Positions 33,109 through 42,795 of a stretch of 64,000 nt of DNA are shown piece by piece; the first letter of the stretch is position 1; each line of letters opens with the position of its first letter. Source of the DNA: Effrenium voratum (Eukaryota; Sar; Dinophyceae; Suessiales; Symbiodiniaceae). The stretch covers positions 627,833 through 691,832 of the forward strand of contig CAUJNA010000469.1 in assembly GCA_963377175.1 (NCBI GenBank). Reading direction: 5' to 3'. The position numbers and the translations under genes were made by a program. The notes under the pieces were generated by a model, which was not told the origin of the DNA, ran no database searches, and was given only the letters and a program-made list of their open reading frames with translations.

Positions 33109-34390
33109 CTATCCAGTCCGTGACATTAACCCGTCGAATGGGCTTTGCCGTCCACTTAAGCTCTTTGAGAAGATTGACAACGTAATCAAAGTGGCTCCAG
33201 GTGGCCAGGGGCCGATTCGAAAGATGTCCTGGACACGAATGGGGTCAGTAAACGCCTCGCCAGGCCTAAGGATCTGCCACGCATTCTTGACATCCGCTTT
33301 GGCGACCCGCACCCCAAATCCAGTTTTGGATTGGAAGTCACAAACCCAGCGGCTCCGCCGATTGCACTTGCTTTGGCATGAACCTCTGTCCGAGATAAGC
33401 CAGGTGTCCAAACCACAACAAAGTCCGGATGCGGCGCACTCCGATTGGCAGGATCCAATGCCACCATGAACGCTCCACAAATACCTGAATGTCGGAGAAG
33501 CTCAACCAAGCGACTTTCGCACACATTGAGAAAGAACCTGACGCTCGTAGCGGCCTGAGGCTTCACTCGCTTCTGATCAGCCTGAAAGCTACGTCCCCAA
33601 ACCCCACGAGGCAAGGTTCGCAGCACATGCTTGACAGGGGAACGCACAAGTTCATGCCACTTGCTCTCACTGAAGTCGGAGTTGCATGCCGTGATATGAC
33701 GCTGCACAACTGCATCTGGCAAGTTCTGCACTTTCCTAGATCCGATGACGATGTCCTGGGGTCCAAACTGAAGCAACGTGGCACGAAGTATCACCGTCAA
33801 GCCTTCAGAGTCAATGGAAGTAATCTGGACCGGCTTCCATTGCTTCCATTTGTCAACGTCAAGCTGACCGAGAACGCAAGTGGCAAATGAGTCTGTCGTG
33901 CGCATCTCGGCCTGGAGCCAAGGAAGGACGTCTGCAACATCAATGAGAACAACTCCACAGCAAGTGCTGGTCAATCTATCGACAACAGGCGGAGCGGTAC
34001 CATCAGGGAGCTGGAAGAAGTCTCCACATAGCCGAAAATCACAAGCCTGGGGCTTCCACTCAATAGTCTTAGCACCCTTAGGTCCAGCAGGTCGGCCTTC
34101 ATTCAGTCCATGCTCAACAGCACACTTGCTCACTACAAGCAAGTTGCCATGGCCGGCAAACAAGACCTGCTGCACAACGTCACCGCCCGTTTTTGCAACA
34201 AGTTGCCCACTCCATTGATGACTGTCTTGGCGTGAACGCCGAAGGAAATGAGGTTCCTCACAACCACGCTTTGGATTTTGTCACCAGTTGCCCCATCTGA
34301 AGCAGAAGCAGTGCCAGCAGGTCCGAGCTTAGCCGGGCCTGCATTCGACTTGGCACCACCATACACTCCACGCAGGAAATAGCGAATCAC
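33109..34390 (-). pseudogene. LINE ORF1 conserved central region
   Basis: The frame 34,175-33,186 contains EWKPQACDFRLCGDFFQLP, SKWHELVRSPVKHVLRTLP, GVWGRSFQADQKRVKP, ICGAFMVALDP, then VVVWTPGLSRTEVHAKA. The adjacent frame (33,480-33,109) continues with FGVRVAKADVKNAWQIL and IGPWPPGATLITL. It may include RNA-binding (RRM-like) folds, which I infer only from position. Frameshifts lie near 34,180 and 33,300. Confidence 0.6.
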
Positions 34391-34399
34391 AACTCCAGT

Positions 34400-36330
34400 C
34401 TATCCCGAAGCAAGGGCATCAAGAGGGACGGAACGACCTTGGGCCCGCACTTCTTGCAACTTGGAGAGTGCAAGTCCCACACAGGTACCAACAACTTCCC
34501 AAACAAGAGAACGAGCGGCGACTTCGATCTCAACAGTGGGGCTTCCGGCAGCACCAACGCACAAGACGCACTTTGGAAGGACTCCAAGCTGTGTGTGCGA
34601 CTCATCCGGGCAGGAAAGGAAATCCGGATTTACTCTATCACTTCCCATGCACCCCTCCAGGTCCGCGCAGGGCTGGCTCGGTTCCTCAAGATGGATGCGC
34701 GCCTGGTCCAGGACCTCGGCAGGGGGCCTGGATCCTGAACGGCTTCTCGACCGGTTGGAAGTGGATTCAGAGCCAGAGTCACCAAAACCCTCTCCGAAAT
34801 CAACAGTCAACCCAGATCCAGGGCTATCTGAGCCCTCCCCACCTTTCTGATTGTCAGGTGGTTCTGCAGTGCCCGACGATGGTGCGCTATGGCGAGGCAC
34901 AATTGCGATTTGGAACTCGGTGCGTCCTGTCCAAAGGTAATCAATCCCGCTACCAGCAGGGGCATTTCGCCAGTCGTCAACAACTATCTGTGGTTCAACA
35001 GCATGGCTGATTGGGTACACAATGCTCGTCCGGTTGTTGCCAAGCATCGCGCTGGCAATCCCAGGTGGGAGTGGCGCATCTTCAGGGCAGAAGAAGCGCG
35101 TGCGTGGAATTCTGTGAATGCGAGTGACAACAGTGCAAGTGCGTCCTGCTGGGATGTGGACACTCCAGGAGTCAACAAGTTGATCCTGGCCGTCAATGCT
35201 GCAAGCACGCAAGTTAACCCCCTCTGAGGGGAATGTCACGGCCCCGCCGGCAAGCCCTTTAAGGTGGCACCTTAACACTTTGTCGGCAAAGTCCATAGCA
35301 GTGGCATGAATGGGAACCAAATGTCCGTTGCAGCGGATCTCAACCAACACATCTGCCTTGGGTCCACAGTGAATGCCCGCCAAGTCCCAAACCAATTGGT
35401 GTGGCATCGCCGAAACGTCACATGTCGCATCCCCGGCAATACCAATGGTCAGCTTGACCTGCTTGGATGCACAGTCAGGTCGGGGCCTTTTCGGGCTGGG
35501 TTCACCGGCATTCGAATCAACGCGCACGCATGTGGTTACCTCATCAATCCGATACTCTGATGCCAAGGTTGGCTGACATCCAACCGGGAGGCTGGCATTT
35601 TGGATGCCAGGGTTGGCATCCTCATGAGATGTGGCAGTGCAAGAGTTCATCTCGGGCCGTGTCCGCAGGAAATGCACAACGCCTCCAGGGGCACTGCGTT
35701 GGGTGCCATACCGGGCACCTGCCGCCTTTCAAGCGTTACGACTATGCAACTCACACTCATGCAAATCGTCTGAATGGCATGTTCAAGCTTTTGAATCATA
35801 TCGATCCTGCACCAATGAGAGAAAGCACTGTTCACAAAAACTGGCAGTGGGATGCTAGTTCCCGGATAGGGTGCATCTCTCGCAAGAGGGACATGTGATA
35901 CATTGCGACGGCAACATCAAAGAGGGCCTGATCGGATGTCGCGGGCAAAATGGTTGGCAAGCACACGGCAGTACCATCTTCACAAAGGGAGTCACCAGAC
36001 CCGATCAAGACGGTGTTTCGAATTCCACCAAGTTTAGGGATCCAACACCAAACATGAGAGTGGTTGCGCCAGCACGCTATCTTGCAACAAGCGGTGATCA
36101 GGCTAATTCCGGCTGGCATGTCACACTCGTGGACATTCCCATTGCACAACACCTTCACTGAACAGCACGGGTGGAAAGGTTGTGTCCCCTCGAACTGCGC
36201 ATGGGATTGCTTTAGCATCATGGCAACTGCACCGTCATGCTGTTTCACAATCTCAGCATTAGATTTGGTGTATTTTCCGACTAAGCTGGCAATGATGTCC
36301 TCCGGGTGTGGGGTCCTCCGATCTGACGGC
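34400..36330 (-). pseudogene. LINE ORF1 N-terminal region with three beta-grasp-like modules
   Basis: The 425-codon frame 35,677-34,400 and the end of 36,641-35,832 hold three similar segments: CSVKVLCNGNVHECDMPAG, KLTIGIAGDATCDVSAMP followed by HQLVWDLAGIHCG, and KCVLCVGAAGSPTVEIEV followed by RSLVWEVVGTCVG. The shared pattern (two strands, a hinge, then LVWDL/LVWEV) suggests a repeated small ubiquitin-like fold. A Ser/Arg-rich linker (STSNRSRSRSGSRPP) separates modules two and three. Function unknown; possibly RNA or protein binding. Confidence 0.5.
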
Positions 36331-36334
36331 GTCA

Positions 36335-37436
36335 GCAATTTCCCTGCCATAAGGCCTGCGTGCACTGGTGAAATGGCATTCCCTATGCATTGCATGCAGT
36401 CCTCAAGGGATGCGGGCATGTACAGCGGTGTATTGATGATCAATGCCAAGGCATGCTCAACTGGCGCAATGAAACGGTGGCCTGCAGCGAAACGTGCATC
36501 CGGGACAAGCTGGGAGAACAGCCCTTTGCTAGCAAGCAAGGTGGCTGGGATCTCATGCGCAGTCAGATATGAGGCCATGGCTGTGTTGAGCTTGCTGGTC
36601 CTGAACACATTCCTCCACTGGAGCGGGATCTGTCTGCACATGCCGCCAGGGCATCTGGCGACAAGCTCAACTGCTGCTCCATTTCAAGTGGCATTTCAAA
36701 CGGAATGATCTGACTCAGGCGCAACGCAAGGTTTCCAAAAAGATTCAACTTCGGCTGATACGAATCGGGCCTAGGCTGCATTGCGCATTGATCAGCAAGG
36801 ATGGCTATCCACCTGGACCTTGACGTACAACTCAGGTCATCCAGCGTCACATCAGGACACTCCCAGTGTAGTGAGCTATTTTCATCATCTGAGCAATCTT
36901 GGAGGCATGCTTGTGTTTCACAATAGAGCTCACATTCTTTTGATGTCATCTAGGCCACCGGCGTTGCCTGCCCTACTCCACGACTGACAGGGTAAGCTCG
37001 CGACCCAAACAGGGCTCTGAAGCTGATGTTGCAGCAAGTGCGCACCTCGTACATCAAAGCTGTCATGTACAAGCCAACGTTGCGGTCGGCACGATTGATC
37101 CAAAGCCTGCTGAATGGTAAAAATGGATCCACCATGATTCATGCGATACATGGTCAAGGCTGGATAGCAATGATCCCAGGCGGCATTGATATTGAACAAC
37201 TCCTTCAGCTCACCTGACCCATGAACAGCACGTGACCATCCTCCAAACCCGCCAGAAAAGAGCTCAACGACGTTCCAAGGTGGTGCAAGGCAACGGGCAA
37301 TAGAACAGCAAGAAGACGTGCCATCAAAATACCAGAAATGTCCCGCTCGCCCAGTGGTTTGCACATTGTAAAGGGAGATGATGCCATCCGAGGGGCAATC
37401 CAACACCCGATTGACATGTACAAAGACTGCAGCAAA
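36335..37436 (-). pseudogene. LINE-encoded C5 cytosine-5 DNA methyltransferase
   Basis: Conserved C5-methyltransferase motifs appear in order: motif I VVELFSGGFGGWSRA (about 37,271, S-adenosylmethionine binding), an acidic motif II-like AAWDHC, motif IV ASLPCQSWSRAG with the catalytic PCQ (about 36,992-36,984), then across two compensating frameshifts (about 36,930 and 36,640) ASYLTAHEIPATLL (motif IX-like) and CIGNAISPVHAGL (motif X, about 36,386). The domain would transfer a methyl group to cytosine in DNA. DNMT capture by dinoflagellate retrotransposons has been published, so the arrangement is plausible. The middle (motifs VI-VIII) is in the frameshifted stretch and poorly preserved. The 5' end of the LINE falls inside the open frame. 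Confidence 0.8.
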
Positions 37437-37605
37437 ACCACTCGAGCCAGACAAGGTGGAACAGGTCTGGTCACATCAACTTGACATGAGTGCCATGAGC
37501 AAAAAGACGGGTTTGGTTCACGCGGCAAACATACTCTAAACATGTTTGCGAAAAAGGAACACGAGGTTCCAAAAGAAGGTTTCATCTTCTTCGAAGAGCT
37601 GCATC
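37437..37605 (-). mobile_element. YR retroelement unit 1, 5' head (right of the LINE)
   Basis: This segment is almost identical (a few mismatches near 37,553) to 42,627-42,795, the 5' end of unit 2. On the - strand it opens with a short frame beginning MKPSFGTSC that is shared by both units. It starts with the right copy of the LINE target duplication (37,437-37,446) and abuts the tail of unit 2 at 37,604-37,605, where both ends share TC. Confidence 0.85.
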
Positions 37606-37835
37606 TTCGTTCTGCACCTCAAGTCAAATGCGTAAACCAAACTAGCACACATAAAGCACTCATATAAAAACTATCCAGCACTCGTATCATATACCATTCA
37701 CTTGCATAAACTGTTGCCGCGTCTTTTTAACTTCTAGGCAAGGGGGGTCAGTCAAAGGCCGCACCTGGGGAAAAGCGCACACGCACACATTGTTATGTGG
37801 ATAACAATCAGACCACCCGGTCAACTCGAAAACCT
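37604..37835 (-). repeat. Shared 3' tail of YR retroelement unit 2
   Basis: Direct counterpart of 24,574-24,830. It follows the RNase H region on the - strand and marks the 3' terminus of unit 2. Confidence 0.82.
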
Positions 37836-37879
37836 ACCCCCAGTGCCCGAGTTGCACCGAGTAAAGGGGTCACCACATC

Positions 37880-38645
37880 GTTGACCGACACATCGGTGCG
37901 AGGTATGCCTTCTTCAAGGTGGGCAAAGAAGCATCCACGAGACAGACCGTCCGCCACATTGGACGCACTAGCCACCCTTTCAAACCAAGTGGAAACGTCG
38001 TGTTTGTTTCCAAAGTTGGTGACAGCTTCAACCGCCTTCAAGATGAGGGCGCTCACTGATTTGCATCTGATTAACGAGGCCAAAGCTGCCTCGTTGTCGA
38101 AAAAGAAAATCGCATCTGAGTGTTGAAGCTTTGATTTGTGAGCATGGAATCCCACAAGGGCCGCTAGGGCCTCCAACTCGTTGACCAAGGTCTTCCGTTC
38201 GATCAATCATGAGCGCCAAGGCTGATGCCCCAGCCTGCAAAATCTCTCCGGATTCGGACACAAGCACCCCGCCCAGCCCGGCACGGCCACCCAGTTCGAA
38301 ACATGCGTCGGTGTACATGTGACATGTAGGCCGGGCGGCACACTGCAGGAGGCGAGGGGGACCCTCGCATTTAACTGACTGCATTCAAGGTGTGCTCCAA
38401 GGAAGAGTCTATTCGACCACCGACCAACGTTCTTGCAGCGCTTGTCAAGTCTTGGAAAAGGATGCGAGAAGATCGTCCAAAAACCTGGGTAGTAGCAAAC
38501 CACATGCGGCCACGCAAAACTTCACGCCCTTCAGGAAGGCGCCCCTATTGAGGATCTTGTCAATGAAGGCGGACAACTCGCAGCGTCTTGTGTCTGTGTT
38601 GCGAACCATGAACACACCTACGTGCGCACTTGCAAAGTCAAACAA
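37880..38645 (-). pseudogene. YR element: RT connection and RNase H
   Basis: FDFASAHVGVFMVRNTDTR follows the RT fingers-palm, as in DIRS-like RTs. RNase H is read in two frames: CHMYTDACFELGGRAGLGG (first Asp about 38,309), NELEALAALVGF (Glu), FFFDNEAALASLI (second Asp) and SASNVADGLSRG (last Asp, about 37,900). A frameshift sits near 38,205. Confidence 0.82.
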
Positions 38646-38649
38646 GACC

Positions 38650-39954
38650 CCTAAAGCTTTGCGCAGTGACTGAAGGCTTCCTCTCCTTTGTCGGAGGCAG
38701 TTTCCCAGCCAAGCATTGCGAAGAAGGAGTCAAGTATCATTGAGGTGTGTGAGCACTCCGCTTGATCTGCCACCACTATGAAATCATCGAAGTACACTGC
38801 CCAATGCAACAAGACAAGAGAATGCGAATGCCCAGCATCCACAGGGCCCTGGAGGTCCTGCAGAAGCCGAGAAGCCGACCACAGCAGCTCGTGCGCCAAA
38901 TGGCAACACCAGACTTTAGAAACTTCCCGGAATCCACATCGTAAACAACAAAGAACGGACCGTCCAAAGCCGAGTCTGCGAGTGGAAGCTGCTTGTAAGC
39001 CTTCCGAAAATCAATGCGCTTGATGCGCAAATTTTCCTGGACTCCTAGTTTTTGTGACAGCATCAGCCTATGTGCGACACCTGATGCCACAGCATCAATA
39101 CCATGCACCTCTATGGTTTCAGCACAAGAATTTGACACATGAACCAAACTTTCGGAGAAATCATCAATGGGCCTAACCTTAGGCTTCACGACGCCATCCA
39201 CCTCAACCGAGCCCTGGGCAACTCCGAACCTGCGAGTCAGGCAAGCACGGGAAGGCAGCTCTGACATATCGAAGGGGCCGCGGACCCATCCCTTAGACAA
39301 TTTTGACATGGTGGCTTCGAAGACCTGCTTAGCAACCACTTCATCAGTGGGTCTCTTAGACGAATGGTAGATTGCCTCCCTCACCATTGGCGACGAGTCC
39401 CTAATCTGCTGTTCGTGCAACGTTGCATAAAGTGGCTTTTTAGGGAACACACCAGACTCGGGGATTGGCCCTAGCAAGCTGAACCCACTTACCAGAAAGT
39501 CTGCAACTTCACAGTCTTCGTACTGGATGTGCGCCAACATTTGTTTGAAAAGCAGGGTCCTCTTTGTTGCGAGCACACTCCTACGGTGCGGGGACAGAGT
39601 TTGTTTAAACGAGCCCTCCTCGCTGCGAAGTTCAACTGCTCTAGACATCCACCTGCGCGCCTCGGCCGTCCTGTGCTGCGCAAGCGCATACTTACTTGCG
39701 CTTAGGCTCCTATTAATGCAGTTAGCAAGATCCTCGGGCAGCCCCTCTTGCTTTTTCAAGGAACTGTGTTGGGGACCAAGGCAAGCCACACTTGATTTGC
39801 ACAAAGTTCGTTGGTTCAAGCAAAGTGCTGGAACTGGGACAGGCGCCTGTGCCTGGCAGTTCTCGCACGCAACCTGACGTCGCAGGCACCCCCTGAACAT
39901 GACGTCGGCCTCCACTGGGGAGTGATCCAATATTCGGCACACTGCGCTGGGCAT
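38650..39954 (-). pseudogene. YR element: reverse transcriptase
   Basis: The long frame 39,954-38,776 has an N-terminal linker, then GWVRGPFDMSELPSRACLT, KVRPIDDFSESLVHVSN and motif A RIKRIDFRKAYKQLPL (residues 311-325). After a frameshift near 38,900 the catalytic motif C is AVYFDDFIVVADQ (about 38,794), with both Asp retained. The K-x-R-P-I-D-D block with a downstream YFDD box is typical of DIRS/gypsy-type RTs, not of LINE RTs. It would copy the element RNA to DNA. Confidence 0.88.
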
Positions 39955-39979
39955 TTTCTGGCACGTCCCAAGAGGTACG

Positions 39980-41026
39980 AAGTGGGAACGCAGGCGCCCG
40001 GCTTCTTACGGGCAAAGTCAAATCAAGGGTAGAACGAAATTCGGGCACGAGCGGTTTGATGCGCTTGCCACCAGGCTGCAAGTGGGCACCTACCTGGGCA
40101 TGCCGGGCCAGAAACGTTTCCTTTATGGAGCGCTGGAAGTCAACCGCGTTTGGGTTGGCGCCTGCTTGCAGCAGTGCTTGCACTACAAGATCAGCCATGG
40201 CGTTGCACAACTGAGTTGGGTATGCGCACATTTCTGCTTTATCCCATCTGCCAAAGGCGGAGACGCCACAAGTCAAATGGGTGTGCTGATTATCGCAGGC
40301 TCTTGCGAGGCTCAGGAAGCTGCGAATGTTGTGGAGCAATTTAGTCCTCTTTTGACGGCGAGAGCCAAACATGCAATGATGGAAGCACGTCGACATCCAC
40401 AAATGCTGAATGTCCTTTATTTGATCACGAAAGTGCGAAGTGTCCAAAAAGAGACTCCTAAGCGGATTTTCAACGGAGCACCAGATTCCATGTTCATGAC
40501 AGTAACGAGCCACTTTGGAAGTGAGTGCGTACAAAGCATTCGCAAGCGCCACTCTCTTCAGGCCCGTGCCGCTCAAGGTGCTCAACCCATCAGGTTCAAG
40601 GACGCTTCGCAAGGGTGCTGCGTGGCCAGAACTGCTGCCTTTTGCGCAGTTCCTCCTACAAACCTCTCTTGCGCGTGAGCTAGTGCCACACGGTGGGCTT
40701 AAATGGCAATACATCACACGCGGATTGTCGACAGCTCGGAAGAGCAGCTGCTGGCCCCACTCAGTGGACAAGTCAATGCGAACCGCCGGGCAGTGAACTG
40801 TCTTGCTCACATGTGCATCAAATCCAACGCTTTGTCTGAGGCCTTCCTTCCGTAGGCTGGCACAAAGCCCGCCCTTGCCACAGAAGATTTCCAGCATGAT
40901 TAATTGGTCGAGATCACGCCCCCTGACGCGAGCCGCGAGCCTCAAACATGTCTGGGATTGCGAGTCGACAGATTGCCGTCCAGGAAAAACACTCTCAGGC
41001 TGCCTAGGACTACGCTGTCGTTTCAA
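39980..41026 (-). CDS. YR element: C5-methyltransferase-like domain
   Basis: A 434-codon open frame. Residues 46-54 read EIFCGKGGL (motif I), 64-71 LRQSVGFD (motif II region), 106-120 YCHLSPPCGTSSRAR (motif IV), 180-190 GIWCSVENPLR (motif VI) and 221-228 GSRRQKRT (motif VIII-like). Against canonical DNMTs the catalytic PCQ is PCG and ENV is ENP; the catalytic Cys and Glu are present. A recognisable target-recognition domain and motifs IX-X are not evident, and Cys/His-rich sequence follows instead. It is clearly different from the LINE methyltransferase at 36.3-37.4 kb. The frame extends beyond the domain to 39,722 into sequence read in another frame by the RT linker. Activity unproven. Confidence 0.75.
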
Positions 41027-41421
41027 CGAAGGCGAATCACGAGGGCCGTGTTTGGTTGGCTGCGACTCCGTACCTGTGCGAACAGGTAGTCAGTTGGGCA
41101 CTCACTCAGCGGGCGCCGTCCGTCGCACTTCATGCACACATGCTTGCGCTTGGGGCACGCACCATCATGCACCGGCCCTGGACAAGTCTTACCCATGATG
41201 TTGTACGACCAACGCTTGCGACGGCCAGCCCTTGTCATGGATGTAAGGCCTGGAATGCCGACGAGCTCACGGGGCAGGCGAACTCCTTTTGACGATCTCC
41301 CAAGCCCTGCAATTTTGGGCTTGGCAGGCTCTGCGTGGCTGAATCTGTTTGGCAACAGGTGGTACAACACGGTGGCAATTGACAGGATCTTCTTCACTTG
41401 GAGTGACAACCAGGCCATCAT
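41023..41421 (-). CDS. YR element: Cys/His-rich knuckle segment
   Basis: RAGRRKRWSYNIMGKTCP then GACPKRKHVCMKCDGRR and SECP give five Cys and two His within 32 residues, preceded by a basic patch. It may bind nucleic acid as in retroelement gag or recombinase linkers. It lies between the recombinase and the methyltransferase. Confidence 0.55.
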   Translation of the reverse strand: MMAWLSLQVKKILSIATVLYHLLPNRFSHAEPAKPKIAGLGRSSKGVRLPRELVGIPGLTSMTRAGRRKRWSYNIMGKTCPGPVHDGACPKRKHVCMKCDGRRPLSECPTDYLFAQVRSRSQPNTALVIRLR

Positions 41422-41439
41422 CGACCCGTGGTTCGCGGT

Positions 41440-42358
41440 CGACGCCTAGTCCATCCTGCCCGGAATCTGGAAACATAATGCCGGAGGCTGTCTTGTCAGG
41501 ACAAAACAACCCCTTGCGGATGTCGGATGTCATTTTCTCCAAGGCCCTCAGAGGGGCAGCCTGAAGGTCACGGCTATAAACTTCCAAGCTGCCGTAGGAC
41601 CTCATCGAGTGGTGTCCCAGAATGAGTCGATGTTCTGGGCTGGCCCCATACTTCGACATCATCGAAAGCAAAGTTGCTTTGGCCGAGTGCGCGGGCAACC
41701 CATCTTGAACTGCAAAATCGCCCTTGGAATCCCGTGATTGCAGTAAAAGCTGCGTTGGGGTCAACCAAGCTCTTGACGTATTGACAGACAGTCTGCGTCC
41801 TGATTGGCAGGAACTCGTCGACACCGAATGTTTGCAGATACTTGATGTAGCGCTGGATCTGCGACAGCCTCTTGCGCAGGGCGCCGACGCTCTTGCCTCC
41901 CAACGCTTGCCCCACAATTTCGACAGCGGAGTAGTTGTCTTCCTGGGCAAACATCCTGCCAACTGATGAAGCGAATGGATTGCTGTTCAAAACGAGCCAC
42001 CATCTTTCGTGCAGGAGTTTGCGTTGAACTTCATCAGGAAGCGTCTTGGTTCTCCTTGATCCAAACCTGATGACTCGATCAAAAACTGTCACGGTCACGG
42101 AGGAGCTGGCAGGGGCGTCACCTGCGCGAGCAAGGAGGCTGTCGCCATAACCAGGCGGAGGAACCATCTTGGGAAGAATAGGCCTGCGCAAGTAAATATC
42201 TGCGCCAAAGATCCCTGCTCCCAAGGAAAATGTATACCATCACTCAAACCAATCTGCTGCCTAGCCGAGAAAACGGCATCATTCATGCGGTCGCGCAAAC
42301 CGGTCAAAGACTCCCGCTCATGCAAAGGTCGGTCAACTTGCGTGTTGCAAGCGGCCAT
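41440..42358 (-). pseudogene. YR element: tyrosine recombinase, centre deleted
   Basis: The N-terminal part (42,358-42,095 and 42,224-41,730, frameshift near 42,200) includes GALRKRLSQIQRYIKYLQ and VDEFLPIRTQTVCQYVKSL, a SAM-like core-binding region. The C-terminal part, in another frame, has LPAHSAKATLLSMMSKYG (about 41,690), HRLILGHHSM and LEVYSRDLQ with the nucleophilic Tyr at about 41,578. The region carrying the first catalytic Arg should lie between them, but only about 40 bp separate the parts, so roughly 100 residues are missing. Box II reads HSAK instead of the usual HxxR. The enzyme would integrate a circular intermediate. Confidence 0.75.
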
Positions 42359-42359
42359 G

Positions 42360-42626
42360 TCACAATCAAACGTGCCAAGTGTCGCGAATCCCCAGCTGTT
42401 GAAAAAGGGTCAAAACAGCAATCCAAACTGATCGGAGAGGCTCAAAGGGCACACGCGGATTGCGATGCTCGAGCTCACAAACTTCCAACCAGCCAAGCAA
42501 GCCCCCACACCCCCTGCACAGCTTGCTGCTAACGCAGATGCCGCGAGAGGCAGTCAAAGAGAGCTATCATGGCAGGGAGAAAAAAAGGAACAACCGATCC
42601 ACAAAAAGCTGGTTTCCCATCCACCC
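42360..42626 (-). other. YR element 5' leader
   Basis: Between the shared head and the recombinase start. 42,575-42,626 is the part shared with unit 1 (24,955-25,003). No domain seen. Confidence 0.5.
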
Positions 42627-42795
42627 ACCACTCGAGCCAGACAAGGTGGAACAGGTCTGGTCACATCAACTTGACATGAGTGCCATGAGCAAAAAGACGG
42701 GTTTGGTTCACGCGGCAAACATACTCTAAACATGTTTGCCAACAAGGAACACGAGGTTCCAAAAGAAGGTTTCATCTTCTTCGAAGAGCTGCATC

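Larger units (their letters stand above)
25014..37436 (-). mobile_element. Methyltransferase-bearing LINE, 12.4 kb, inserted in a YR element
   Basis: On the - strand the element runs from 37,436 (5') to 25,014 (3'), where it ends in seven A residues (T run at 25,014-25,020) directly before the ACCACTCGAG duplication. Order 5' to 3': C5 cytosine methyltransferase, beta-grasp-like modules, conserved ORF1 region, coiled coil, APE endonuclease, reverse transcriptase (split by a DDE transposase gene), zinc knuckle, RNase H, C-terminal region, short 3' end. Joining the flanks recreates exactly the sequence seen uninterrupted at 42,600-42,660. The 5' end opens inside a reading frame, so this copy is probably 5'-truncated. 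Several frameshifts show that it is no longer coding-competent. Confidence 0.88.
37604..42795 (-). mobile_element. YR retroelement unit 2: YR, knuckle, MTase, RT, RNase H
   Basis: A 5.2-kb element on the - strand. The 5' head (42,795-42,627) and 3' tail (37,835-37,604) match unit 1. The protein order 5' to 3' is tyrosine recombinase (42.36-41.44 kb), Cys/His knuckle (41.2-41.05), C5-methyltransferase-like domain (41.03-40.1), RT (39.95-38.65), connection and RNase H (38.5-37.88). No target duplication is seen at the outer borders (AAAAGG left of 24,574, ATAATATGCG right of 42,795), which suits YR integration. RT and recombinase place it near DIRS-type elements, but there the recombinase normally comes last. 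Frameshifts and a deletion make this copy inactive. Confidence 0.82.

Noticed and set aside
24574..37605. The repeats at 24,574 and 37,437-37,835 as LTRs of one 13-kb retrovirus-like element
   Set aside because: The left copy has tail but not head, the right block is head plus tail, and the LINE inside has its own target duplication and poly(A). Tandem YR units plus a LINE insertion explain every junction.
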